A stretch of DNA of 64,000 nucleotides from Neobacillus sp. SuZ13. Lineage in GTDB: Bacteria; Bacillota; Bacilli; Bacillales; Cytobacillaceae. Below the pieces are notes generated by a model, which saw nothing but the letters and a program-made list of their open reading frames with translations, had not been told where the DNA came from and made no database searches. The position numbers and the translations under genes were made by a program. The number at the start of each line of letters is the position of its first letter. The first letter of the stretch is position 1. This document shows, in pieces, positions 8,670-16,858 of this stretch. Where the stretch lies: the NCBI RefSeq assembly GCF_030123365.1, contig NZ_CP126107.1, positions 2,961,501-3,025,500 of the forward strand, read 5' to 3'.

Positions 8670-9209
8670 TTATTTATGGGTAGAATTATTGAGACTTTCC
8701 ATTTGTTCACCAGAGGACTCCTCAATTTCAACACTTGCTTTTTCAACTGTGTCCATTTTTTTGTTATTCGTCTGAAAAATATCTTTAGATACGGTGTTAA
8801 GCTTATTAACAAAGCGATTAAAACCAAAACCTACAAAGAACGCAATGCTAATCGGAGCATAAGGAGTATCTTGATAATCAGTAAATTGAATTAAAAGAAT
8901 CCCGCTTTGAATAATAGTGACAGCAACGACTGCCGTACCAGTAGCAAAAATTGGATAAAAAATATACATAATCCATTTTCGATAATCGTTTAATTCATCT
9001 TCCATATAGTGAGTACAGAACATATATAGATGCCTAAGGGAACCGCCAATGGCTCCTGCGAAAAAATAGTACAAAAAGATTTTGATATCAGAAATGAATG
9101 GAAGGAATTTTTCCAGTGCACCGGTCCCCAACATGCCGACCGCAAGGAAACTGCCAAAAAACAGAAGGGAAAGGTATGTCAAAATGACTGCTTTTAACCA
9201 TCTCTTCAT
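8670..9209 (-). CDS. Membrane protein of unknown function
   Basis: A 179-residue protein with four hydrophobic segments in its first ~125 residues and a charged C-terminal tail (SVEIEESSGEQMESLNNSTHK). The start is the ATG at 9209, placed after GTGGAGGTG; an in-frame GTG further up lies inside that RBS. The sequence around RHLYMFCTHYMEDELNDYRKW between helices is hydrophilic. I do not recognise the family. Confidence 0.7.
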   Translation of the reverse strand: MKRWLKAVILTYLSLLFFGSFLAVGMLGTGALEKFLPFISDIKIFLYYFFAGAIGGSLRHLYMFCTHYMEDELNDYRKWIMYIFYPIFATGTAVVAVTIIQSGILLIQFTDYQDTPYAPISIAFFVGFGFNRFVNKLNTVSKDIFQTNNKKMDTVEKASVEIEESSGEQMESLNNSTHK

Positions 9210-9516
9210 TAGTGACACCTCCACTTAATCCTATGTAGCTGCAGTTTGAAATGTCACTGCCTGAGACGAATTAAAGACTAAGCTACCTTAGTAAAGTTTT
9301 TTGCTGTTTTAAATAAAATAATAATATTATGTAAACTTATTTGGAAATTTTAAAGTAAGAGCATTTCTTTGTAATGAGAAATGCTTTTTATTTTTTCAAA
9401 ATTAAAAGGATATTTCAATAACAATAATAATATAATAAAAAATGATATTAATTTATTGTAAATCGATAAATTATATGTTAAAGTCGGATTGTCATTAAAT
9501 AAGTGAGGTGTATTAA

Positions 9517-10002
9517 ATGAATGTTAAACGAGGTTCTACCACTTTCTTAAAGGTCATTATTTTTCTGGTTGGAATTGCAGTGCTTACTTTGTGTATTTAT
9601 TGGATGCCTGTGTTAACCATTAGAGATATAAAAGCACATCCAGGTGGGGATTACTCGATATATCCTCTTTTAGTATGTGCGTATGGAATCTGTATTACAT
9701 TTTCTTTTTCGCTCTATCAAGTATATAAACTATTAACCTATATCGAAAGGGACAACGCTTTCTCCGAGTTATCTCTTAAATCTTTGAAGGTTATAAAAAA
9801 ATGTGCTTTTACAGCCATTTTCTTCATCGTGTTAATGATAATAAGCCTTAAGGTGATTTCTATAATCAGTGGAGACGACCCAGCAGGTCCAATATCACTA
9901 AGTCTAATGTGTCTTTTAGCAACTAGTATCATTGCGGCCATTGTGGATGTACTTCAAAAGCCATTAGAAAATGACCCAGATATTAAGTCAAAAAATGATT
10001 AA
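9517..10002 (+). CDS. DUF2975-family membrane protein
   Basis: A 161-residue protein with four predicted membrane helices (about residues 10-30, 50-70, 96-118, 124-145) and the family-typical loop ERDNAFSELSLKSLKVIKKCA between helices 2 and 3. Members are usually followed directly by a small Cro/CI-type HTH gene of the YozG kind; here a terminator follows instead, so this copy is an orphan. RBS GTGAGGTG at 9502-9509. Confidence 0.75.
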   Translation: MNVKRGSTTFLKVIIFLVGIAVLTLCIYWMPVLTIRDIKAHPGGDYSIYPLLVCAYGICITFSFSLYQVYKLLTYIERDNAFSELSLKSLKVIKKCAFTAIFFIVLMIISLKVISIISGDDPAGPISLSLMCLLATSIIAAIVDVLQKPLENDPDIKSKND

Positions 10003-10013
10003 CGGTAGAATTT

Positions 10014-10039
10014 AAGGGATAGCCATTAAGCTATCCCTT
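10014..10039 (+). terminator. Terminator after the DUF2975 gene
   Basis: AAGGGATAGC CATTAA GCTATCCCTT followed by CTTTACG; a perfect 10-bp stem with a weak T tail. Confidence 0.75.
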
Positions 10040-10203
10040 CTTTACGTTTATTGATGTTATTTACTCAAAGAGCACAATTGAGAATTTCATTGATATTAGT
10101 AACAAAAAACACGATGTGATTTGCAAGGTTTGCACCTCAAAGGGAACCCGCTAATGGAACCCGTGATTCCTTTTGTTTTTCTCACTGTTAAAACTCCACT
10201 TCC

Positions 10204-10835
10204 GATTCCAAAAGATGATGAAGCATCCTTTTAGGATCATTTAAAAACTGTTTCATGATCTGAAAATGATTGGTTTCTTCAAGTTTTTTCTCTTGTATTC
10301 CATCTTCGCTCAATTCATATGAGTGAGTCTGGGTACGACATGATGATTGGTGAATGGGTTGCAATAATGAGTTGGGAGTGTTGATTTACTAAGTCATGGA
10401 TTCTAGTAACCATTGACATTTGCCGTAGGGGAGAAAAAGCCGATTCAGGTTCATCTAGGATATAGATTCCATTCCCTTCAAAACGATGAACAAAGGTGGA
10501 AAAGAAGACCTCTCCATGCGATTGTTCATGAAGGGATTGTCCGCCAATCTTCGGACCGCCACCACCCTGATCTAATTCTTCAATATTCGAAGCCACATTA
10601 TAAAAGCTTTCCGCACGTAAGAAGAAACCATCTTTAGGCTTATCAATCCCCTTGATCAATTTGAGATAGTTTGTTAATTCAGAGTGGGAATCAAACGTAG
10701 AAAAGTTGAAATTAAAGGATCCACCTTCTGGATTAAACCCTAATGAAACGGCGATCGCCTCCAATAAGGTAGATTTCCCCATTCCGTTCTCACCAATCAG
10801 GTAGGTAACCTTGGGATGAATGGGAAGATGATCTA
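10204..10835 (-). pseudogene. Broken copy of the AAA ATPase gene at 20845-21591; left member of a direct repeat
   Basis: This stretch is nearly identical to 20849-21494, in the same orientation. It lacks the first ~35 codons, has a 12-base in-frame loss (four residues after GGPKI), and a 2-base loss near 10318 that shifts the frame before the C-terminus. The Walker A segment (GMGKSTLLEAIA) and Walker B (YILDEPESAF) are still readable. The length difference of the two copies (14 bases) equals these two losses exactly. Not functional as it stands. Confidence 0.92.
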
Positions 10836-11582
10836 TTTGTAAATTAAGAACGAAAAAAATACGCTCTTTAAGGGTTAAATGTCCGCAAGTTTGTCCGCAT
10901 TATTTTTGGATGGTGATTAAAATTATTTAACGAGTAATTTTTGAAACCGCATTTTTGTTTGATTTTTAAACAATATTTACTTCTATTCAATTCAAAATTG
11001 AATGGGCGGCATGATGTAAACACTTCTTTTGTTTTTCCGCCTTTTGACCGCGAAACATGTAGAATGATAAATAATCAAATTTCCAAAACACCTAAAAAAG
11101 CCCTTTAAAATAGGAATTTTTTGGTACTATATTGTTTTGTGTTTCTTCCTATTATATATATGAATTAAAGAACGTAAAAAATACGGTCTTAAAGGGGCTC
11201 GTCGTGCGCCTCAGTTCTCAAAAAGTTAATATAGGTGTTTCAAAGACTCTCAGTCATTGGCTAGGGGTCTTTTATTATGCTTAAAATGGATAATTGGTCG
11301 TACAACAGTTCAATTAAACTTTTGATAAAAAAACATTTGATCATTAAGGGGATTGGTCATCGTTTATGAGGTAAAGTGAAATTCATCGAAAACTAATCAT
11401 TCGCATTATAAAAAGAGGGAAGGAAGAATTATTCATAATTTGCATAATCTATTGTGCCTTAGGTAATTATACCAATGTTCTTATAAAAATTAGAATGTCT
11501 TAAGGAGGTTTAAAGACTCTAAATGGAGTAATTCATCATAAAAAATCAATTTATTATTTCATAATGTCAGGAGGGTACTTCC
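10836..11582. other. Long non-coding stretch with possible insertion-sequence remnants
   Basis: No gene seen. Homology to the ATPase gene stops abruptly at 10835. Right after it comes AAGAACGAAAAAAATACG (10845-10862), and a close relative, AAGAACGTAAAAAATACG, recurs at 11167-11184. TGTCCGCA is repeated at 10880 and 10892. AAGCCCTTTAAA near 11098 and TTAAAGGGGCT near 11192 are inverted. These look like mobile-element ends without a transposase, but I cannot name the element. Confidence 0.4.
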
Positions 11583-13511
11583 GTGAAGCGATTTTTAAAG
11601 TCGTTAGGTTTAGTTTTGCTAGCGAGTATGGTTATAGTTGGCTGTCAATCGAATAATGACAAGAATAATGCAAAAAACAAAGAAGAAACCAAGGAATCCA
11701 ACCGTGCAAATCAGGAAGATGAGAAAGGATTCCCAAATTGGGGGTATGACCTTCAACATACCCGACATGTGCCCTATAAAGAGATTACAAAAGATAATGT
11801 GAAAAAAATGGGGATTGCATGGCAGCAGGATATCTTAGATTGGAATAAGGATGTTCCAAATTTACAAGAAGATTTCCCTGTCGTCCACGACGGGGTCATG
11901 TATGTGACTAGTTCGAAAAATCATGTGTTTGCAATCGATGCCGCAAGTGGAAAGAAGCTTTGGGCATGGACACCGCCCAAGGACGTACTTGATCATATTA
12001 ATGGTTTGCCATGGCAGTCCAATGTGGCGAGTAGGGGTGTCGCAGTGGCCAATGGGAATGTATTTGTCTTGATGATAGATAATCGGCTGGCCAAACTTGA
12101 TGCGAAGAACGGAAAACTGATAAAAATGGTCAACTTTTGGGATCATGAATCTACTATTACGTTAGAGAACAGATATTATGAATCTTCAGCTCCAATGTAT
12201 TATGATGGCAACGTTTACGTTGGAAGCAGCGGTGGTGATAATGGTACAAGAGGTTTTGTTTGGGCGTTTAAAGCAGATACTCTGGAACCGCTGTGGAAAG
12301 AGCCGTTTTGGACCGTTCCTAAAAGAGGAACGGGTTGGGCGAAAGGTAAATATACGGGCGGAGGTTCCGTATGGACACCGATGTCGTTTGATCCAGATAC
12401 AGATATGATGTATTTTGCAGTAGGAAATCCAGCTCCGGACTTTTATGATGCAGATAGAAAAGGAAAAAATCCATATACCGATTCTATCACTGCTTTAGAT
12501 AGTAAAACAGGGAAGTTTAAATGGTCATCTAGTCAAGTTGATCATGATATATGGGATTATGACGCTGCTGCGACACCGATGATTCTCAATGCAAAGGTCG
12601 GTGGGAAAAAGCAAAAGGTTGTGGTAGAAGGCGGTAAGAATGGAAAATGGTATGCTTGGGACGCAAAAACAGGGAAAACCATTTATGATGGGGTACCTTT
12701 TGTAAAAATTCAACATTCGGACGTACCAAGCGATGAGAGTAAAGCTGTACTTCAATGGCCAGGAACGCCAGGTGGAGAAAGCTATGCTCCACAGACTTAT
12801 GACCCTGAAACCAACTATGTGCTTATACCAGGTATTAATAGCCCTAATTTAATGGTAGCGGCTAAAGATGCAAAAGAGATTGCAAAAGATAATAATACCT
12901 TCCCAGGTACAAAGATCCTTCCTTTGCCAAAGGATGTTGATGTTTCTGGTACCATTACTGCAATTGATATGAATACAGGGAAAAAAGTATATCAAAATAA
13001 AACGGACGATCCGATGTATGGCGGATTCACAAGTACGGCCGCCGGTCTTGCTTTCTACGGGGAATTAGATGGAAAGGTAAATGCTCTTGATATTAAAACA
13101 GGTAAAGTATTATGGAGTATGCAAAGTGGAGGAAAACAAATCAAAATGGCACCTTCCATATATACCGTTGACGGCAAAGAATATGTTGCAGTCATTACTG
13201 GTGGTACGAAGGTTGTTGTTTATGGTCTCGGAGGTAAGTTAAAACCTGGAGTTATAAATAAAAATGCAAAATTACAAGGGGAAGCAGACGTTGTTATCGA
13301 TCCGGAAAAGGTTTACAAAAGAAGTTGTATTTCCTGTCACGGGGATAATCTTCAAGGCGCAACAGCACCTAATCTTCAACACATAGGTAAAACTATGTCT
13401 AAAGAGGACATTTTGAATAAAATTCTTAATGGTGGCGACCGCATGCCAGCAGGTATGGCCAAAGGTAAAGAGGCAGAAGCACTAGCAGAATGGCTATCTA
13501 AAAAGAAATGA
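11583..13511 (+). CDS. PQQ-dependent dehydrogenase lipoprotein with C-terminal cytochrome c domain
   Basis: A 642-residue quinohaemoprotein. A signal peptide ends in a lipobox (VGC, Cys ~21), followed by an Asn/Lys/Glu linker. Residues ~45-560 are an eight-bladed PQQ propeller with repeated W-motifs (GKKLWAW, GKVLWSM). DYD at 325-327 supplies the catalytic Asp plus the second Asp typical of lanthanide-dependent enzymes; N282 in GNPAP is a metal ligand; the usual ligand Glu is Asp219 (SGGDNGTRG). The vicinal Cys pair of methanol dehydrogenase is missing (PWQSNVASRG). The C-terminal haem site is CISCH (582-586) with Met in RMPAGM. It should oxidise an alcohol or aldehyde outside the membrane. 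RBS GGAGGG at 11570-11575. Confidence 0.93.
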   Translation: MKRFLKSLGLVLLASMVIVGCQSNNDKNNAKNKEETKESNRANQEDEKGFPNWGYDLQHTRHVPYKEITKDNVKKMGIAWQQDILDWNKDVPNLQEDFPVVHDGVMYVTSSKNHVFAIDAASGKKLWAWTPPKDVLDHINGLPWQSNVASRGVAVANGNVFVLMIDNRLAKLDAKNGKLIKMVNFWDHESTITLENRYYESSAPMYYDGNVYVGSSGGDNGTRGFVWAFKADTLEPLWKEPFWTVPKRGTGWAKGKYTGGGSVWTPMSFDPDTDMMYFAVGNPAPDFYDADRKGKNPYTDSITALDSKTGKFKWSSSQVDHDIWDYDAAATPMILNAKVGGKKQKVVVEGGKNGKWYAWDAKTGKTIYDGVPFVKIQHSDVPSDESKAVLQWPGTPGGESYAPQTYDPETNYVLIPGINSPNLMVAAKDAKEIAKDNNTFPGTKILPLPKDVDVSGTITAIDMNTGKKVYQNKTDDPMYGGFTSTAAGLAFYGELDGKVNALDIKTGKVLWSMQSGGKQIKMAPSIYTVDGKEYVAVITGGTKVVVYGLGGKLKPGVINKNAKLQGEADVVIDPEKVYKRSCISCHGDNLQGATAPNLQHIGKTMSKEDILNKILNGGDRMPAGMAKGKEAEALAEWLSKKK

Positions 13512-13522
13512 TTATTACTTTA

Positions 13523-13561
13523 GAAACAATCTGATTCCCTGATTCGGACTCAGATTGTTTC
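13523..13561 (+). terminator. Terminator after the PQQ dehydrogenase gene
   Basis: GAAACAATCTGA / TCAGATTGTTTC stem with a 15-nt loop. Confidence 0.75.
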
Positions 13562-13625
13562 TTAAAAGGATAATTATAAATTGGCGAAACATCAGATATA
13601 CACGAAAAATAAGGATGGTGGTAAA

Positions 13626-14090
13626 ATGAGGAAGTTACCGATTTATACCGTGCGATTCATTGGTGTCGCCTTATGTATTTCTTTACTCTTTGGATTTGCC
13701 TACCCAACTTTAACCAATGCTCAATCAAGTAAAGGCTTAGGTTCATCCGAGGATAACGGAATCAGGTTAACCATCAATGACTATTCGATAATAAACCACG
13801 GCCAAGACATTCAGCTGCATTATACGATCACCTCAAATTCAAATATACAAGTTAGTTCGAATACTAAAAGTTTGATTACAAACCCGTATATTTGGATTGG
13901 GAATACGTTAATTCGTGAGGAATCAGAATCGTTTAAGAAAATAAGTAATAATGAGTATAAAGGAACGATATTAGCACAGCTGCAACATTACAGATCAGAT
14001 AATTCTGAATTGTCATTTCACACACATGGAATAATGAATCAAACGGGTCAATGGACAGTTAATTTTAAGATAAAGAGTAGTCAGTACTGA
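13626..14090 (+). CDS. Secreted protein of unknown function, between the PQQ dehydrogenase and pqqA
   Basis: A 154-residue protein with a clear signal peptide (MRKLPIYTVRFIGVALCISLLFG... cleaved near TNAQS). The start at 13626 follows GGATGGTGG; an in-frame start 45 bases earlier would bury the signal peptide. The mature part is strand-rich (IRLTINDYSIINHGQDIQLHYTI, YIWIGNTLI, WTVNFKI), which suggests an immunoglobulin-like fold. It has no cysteine and no haem motif. Location suggests a partner of the dehydrogenase, but that is inference. Confidence 0.7.
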   Translation: MRKLPIYTVRFIGVALCISLLFGFAYPTLTNAQSSKGLGSSEDNGIRLTINDYSIINHGQDIQLHYTITSNSNIQVSSNTKSLITNPYIWIGNTLIREESESFKKISNNEYKGTILAQLQHYRSDNSELSFHTHGIMNQTGQWTVNFKIKSSQY

Positions 14091-14192
14091 GGTAGAAAGA
14101 GAAAAAATTAACTGAAGAAGAGTTGCCTGTAAAACAACGAGAGTTAGATTATTTAATAAATCATTATATTAGTAAGCAGATAATCATAACGT

Positions 14193-14233
14193 AAACAACC
14201 TGAGTTCAATCATTATCCGGACTCAGGTTGTTT
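14193..14233 (+). terminator. Terminator before the pqq operon
   Basis: AAACAACCTGAGT / ACTCAGGTTGTTT followed by CTTTTTTG; it insulates the pqq operon from upstream transcription. Confidence 0.85.
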
Positions 14234-14361
14234 CTTTTTTGTTCTTGTCCCTTTTTGCAATATATTGCAAAATCCAATACCACATTAGGACAACTTCTTG
14301 TCTAAATTTTGGTTATTTTGAGATATTTATCTACATATGATTATTTTGAAAGGGAAAATCA

Positions 14362-14400
14362 GACACTCCCGCGCAGGTGAGAATCTTCATTGTGAGTGTC
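14362..14400 (+). promoter_or_regulatory. Leader hairpin upstream of pqqA
   Basis: GACACTC (14362) pairs with GAGTGTC (14394), enclosing CCGCGCAGGTGAGAA. It lies 19 bases before the pqqA start, next to the GAAAGGGGG RBS, so it could affect pqqA translation or mRNA stability. Confidence 0.4.
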
Positions 14401-14419
14401 ATGAAAGGGGGTATCTAAC

Positions 14420-14491
14420 ATGTGGGTGAAGCCTGAGTATAAAGTGATCAATACATCTCCTGAGGTGACAATGTATGCCTATATTGGCTAG
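14420..14491 (+). CDS. pqqA: PqqA, coenzyme PQQ precursor peptide
   Basis: A 23-residue peptide, MWVKPEYKV...EVTMYAYIG, with the defining Glu-x3-Tyr pair at E15 and Y19. PqqE joins these two residues and the other enzymes trim and oxidise them into PQQ; the W near the start and the EVT-hydrophobic-Y core are those of known PqqA peptides. RBS AAAGGGGG at 14404-14411. It heads the pqq operon and is easily missed because of its size. The enzyme genes follow in the order B-C-D-E. Confidence 0.92.
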   Translation: MWVKPEYKVINTSPEVTMYAYIG

Positions 14492-14557
14492 CAGCACAGC
14501 CATCTTGCCTCTTATGCATGCTTTTAATAGTTTAATAAATCAACGGAGGTAGGGCAT

Positions 14558-14812
14558 ATGAAAATAAATCGTTACCTAAAATCAATGATTGGCGCGATGA
14601 TTGGGTGTGCAATAGCCGGAGGATGGCTGGCCGTCGATCTCCTGCTCCCAGATCCTGTGGGTGACTATCTCCTGTATCCCCTCATGGCTGTAGTGAATAT
14701 GGCGATTGGGTGGCAAGTTGCAAGGGCATTAGGCAAACCTAAGGATATTGGCAAAGTAGGTGTTCAAGTCTCCAGTGAAAGGACTGAAGCCAAATTCGAA
14801 TTAGAGTCTTAG
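14558..14812 (+). CDS. Small two-helix membrane protein inserted between pqqA and pqqB
   Basis: An 84-residue protein with two hydrophobic segments (about residues 9-30 and 38-58) and a hydrophilic tail. A strong GGAGG (14544-14548) precedes its ATG. Its last 19 bases overlap the start of pqqB, so it is translationally linked to the operon. I know of no standard PQQ gene of this type. It could anchor the pathway to the membrane, take part in peptide handling, or export PQQ; none of this is shown by sequence. Confidence 0.75.
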   Translation: MKINRYLKSMIGAMIGCAIAGGWLAVDLLLPDPVGDYLLYPLMAVVNMAIGWQVARALGKPKDIGKVGVQVSSERTEAKFELES

Positions 14813-15726
14813 GAGCAGCGGCCGGTGGCGGTTTTCCGCAGTGGAACTGTGCATGTCCAAATTGCCATAGTGTCCGCGAAGGAAACGATTCGCTCCAGCC
14901 GTTATTACAATCATCGCTTGCTGTAAGTGCGAATGAAAAGGATTGGTATCTCATCAATGCGGGACCGGATGTTCACAAACAGATTGAATCGTTTACTGCT
15001 CTGCATCCGGGTCCAGGTATAAGAGAGACTCCGCTGGCTGGTGTTATTTTAACCGACGCCGAGTTCGATCATACGATTGGGTTATTGTCATTACGGGAGG
15101 GTTCTTGTTTAACCATCTATGGAACTGAGACTGTACGAAAGAGTTTGCAGACGTTTTTTCCAGTATTACCCCTACTGGAAAACTATTGTTCATGGGAATG
15201 GCAGTATCTTCACCCTGATCATCGCAAGCGGATAGGACCTCCAGGTGTAGGAAAAGAAGAAAAAATCATCATCGAGACGGTCCCCGTTTCTAAAAAACCG
15301 CCGCTTTATACCCGGTCAAACAAGGAGGAGAAGGACCCGGAAGATTTTTGGGAGGTCGGGCTAGTTCTTCATAATGAGAGGACCGGCAGAAGCCTTGCTT
15401 ACTTTCCTACTTTGGAAAGGATCACCCCAGCTATAGAAGCTTGCTTTCAGAAGGCGGATATCTTGATGGTTGACGGAACCTTTTGGTCAGAAACTGAATT
15501 GGTTGAGATGGGGGCAACCAAGCGCGATGCAAGAAGTATGGGACATTTACCAATTAGCGGTCCATCGGGCATTGCTGAAAAGCTAGCCACATTCTCAGCC
15601 AAGCGGAAAATCCTGATTCACATTAACAACAGCAACCCGATTCTAAAGAAGGACTCAATGGAAAGGCATACATTGGAACGGCTTGGTATTGAGATTGCCT
15701 ATGACGGTATGGAAGTGGAGGTGTGA
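14794..15726 (+). CDS. pqqB: PqqB, PQQ biosynthesis metallo-beta-lactamase-fold protein, apparent ATT start
   Basis: Read from ATT 14794, the protein has 310 residues, the normal PqqB length, and begins RIRVLGAAAGGGFPQWNC, the conserved family N-terminus including CxCPNCHSVREGN. The next canonical start in frame (TTG 15085) would remove the first 97 residues, and a stop lies at 14785, so no ATG, GTG or TTG is available. AAAGGA at 14778-14783 is well placed for ATT. TDAEFDHTIGLLSLREG is the family core. PqqB is an iron-dependent hydroxylase acting on the tyrosine moiety of the intermediate. The start could instead reflect frameshifting from the overlapping gene or a base error. Confidence 0.92.
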   Translation: MRIRVLGAAAGGGFPQWNCACPNCHSVREGNDSLQPLLQSSLAVSANEKDWYLINAGPDVHKQIESFTALHPGPGIRETPLAGVILTDAEFDHTIGLLSLREGSCLTIYGTETVRKSLQTFFPVLPLLENYCSWEWQYLHPDHRKRIGPPGVGKEEKIIIETVPVSKKPPLYTRSNKEEKDPEDFWEVGLVLHNERTGRSLAYFPTLERITPAIEACFQKADILMVDGTFWSETELVEMGATKRDARSMGHLPISGPSGIAEKLATFSAKRKILIHINNSNPILKKDSMERHTLERLGIEIAYDGMEVEV

Positions 15727-15731
15727 ACATT

Positions 15732-16478
15732 TTGAATCAAGGTGATTTCCCAAGCCTAGAAAAGGTGTTAAATGAAACAGAGGAAGAACTATGGACGAGG
15801 GATGAATTCACAGAGCAATTAAAAGCTGTCGGGAGTTCCTTCTATCATGACAAACATCCATTTCATGTAGCGATGCATAAAGGGAAATTAAGCAGAGAAC
15901 AAATTCGCGGTTGGGTGGCTAACCGGTACTATTATCAAATATCTGTTCCGATTAAAGATGCAGCTATTCTTTCTAGGCTGCCGTCAAGGGATATGCGCCG
16001 TGAATGGATTGGGCGAATCATTGACCATGACGGAACGCAAGGGGAAGAAGGTGGAATTGAAGCATGGCTTCGGCTTGGTGAAGCTGTGGGGTTATCCCGG
16101 GAAGAAGTAACACAGGAAGTCAGAGTCGTTCCCGGTGTTCGATTTGCCGTGGATGCTTATGTAAACTTCGCGAGGACAAAACCATGGATCGAAGCCGTCG
16201 CTTCCTCCCTAACCGAATTGTTTTCTCCTGATTTAATGTCAAAGAGAATAAAAATCCTTGAGCGGCTTTATCCGTGGATTGACCGTGCAGGTCTGGAATA
16301 TTTTCAAAATCGCCTTTCACAGGCGCCGCGTGATGCCGATACAGCCCTTAGACTTGTGTTAACCTATTGCCAAACTCCGAACGATCAAAGGCGGGCTGTT
16401 GCCGCACTGCGTTTCAAGTGTGATGTGTTGTGGGCACAGCTTGATGCCATCGAAAACGCATATCCCCTGTATGAGTGA
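15732..16478 (+). CDS. pqqC: PqqC, pyrroloquinoline-quinone synthase
   Basis: A 248-residue haem-oxygenase-fold enzyme that closes and oxidises the last intermediate to PQQ without a cofactor. Recognised by HPFHVAMHKGKLSREQIRGWVANRYYYQ, IDHDGTQ, and the helical C-terminus (FKCDVLWAQLDAIENAY). AGTGGAGGTG ends eight bases before TTG 15732; the in-frame GTG 15723 overlaps the pqqB stop but lies inside that RBS. Tight coupling with pqqB and pqqD. Confidence 0.95.
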   Translation: MNQGDFPSLEKVLNETEEELWTRDEFTEQLKAVGSSFYHDKHPFHVAMHKGKLSREQIRGWVANRYYYQISVPIKDAAILSRLPSRDMRREWIGRIIDHDGTQGEEGGIEAWLRLGEAVGLSREEVTQEVRVVPGVRFAVDAYVNFARTKPWIEAVASSLTELFSPDLMSKRIKILERLYPWIDRAGLEYFQNRLSQAPRDADTALRLVLTYCQTPNDQRRAVAALRFKCDVLWAQLDAIENAYPLYE

Positions 16479-16858
16479 ACGATGGTTTTATCACACCGAA
16501 GAATAAAAGAAAGGTGGTGGAGTCAATTTTAGCTGACAGTATTCCAAGACTCGCAGCAAAGGCGCGATTAAAATTTGATAAGGTGAGGGAAAAGAATCTT
16601 CTTTTGTTACCGGAAAAGGTCGTGGTCTTGAACGAAGCGGCTGCATCTATTCTTACTTTATGTGACGGGAGACAAACCGTGAACACCATCACTGAAAAAA
16701 TAAGGGCCTCCCTGCAGGCAGACACAGAAACAGCAGACACAAGTGCTCTGCCTGATTTGATAACGATGAAGGCTGATATTTCTGAGTTTCTCCGGGAGAT
16801 GGAGGATCAGGGTTGGGTGGTGATCCATAATCATGGTTCAGTCGATAACAAAGAATAA
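16475..16858 (+). CDS. pqqD: PqqD, peptide chaperone (RiPP recognition element)
   Basis: A 127-residue protein containing the ~85-residue PqqD domain: IPRLAAKARLKFDKVREKNLLLLPE, LNEAAASILTLCDG, and FLREMEDQGWV. PqqD binds PqqA and delivers it to PqqE. The GTG start overlaps the pqqC stop by four bases; a ~25-residue N-terminal extension before the domain, and a linker of ~15 residues before the last helix, make it longer than the usual ~90 residues. GTG 16514 is an alternative start. Confidence 0.9.
   Translation: MNDGFITPKNKRKVVESILADSIPRLAAKARLKFDKVREKNLLLLPEKVVVLNEAAASILTLCDGRQTVNTITEKIRASLQADTETADTSALPDLITMKADISEFLREMEDQGWVVIHNHGSVDNKE

Noticed and set aside
15085..15726. Starting pqqB at the first canonical codon, TTG 15085
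   Set aside because: It would drop the conserved N-terminal 97 residues, including GGGFPQWNC and the CxCPNC motif, which are present and in frame upstream.
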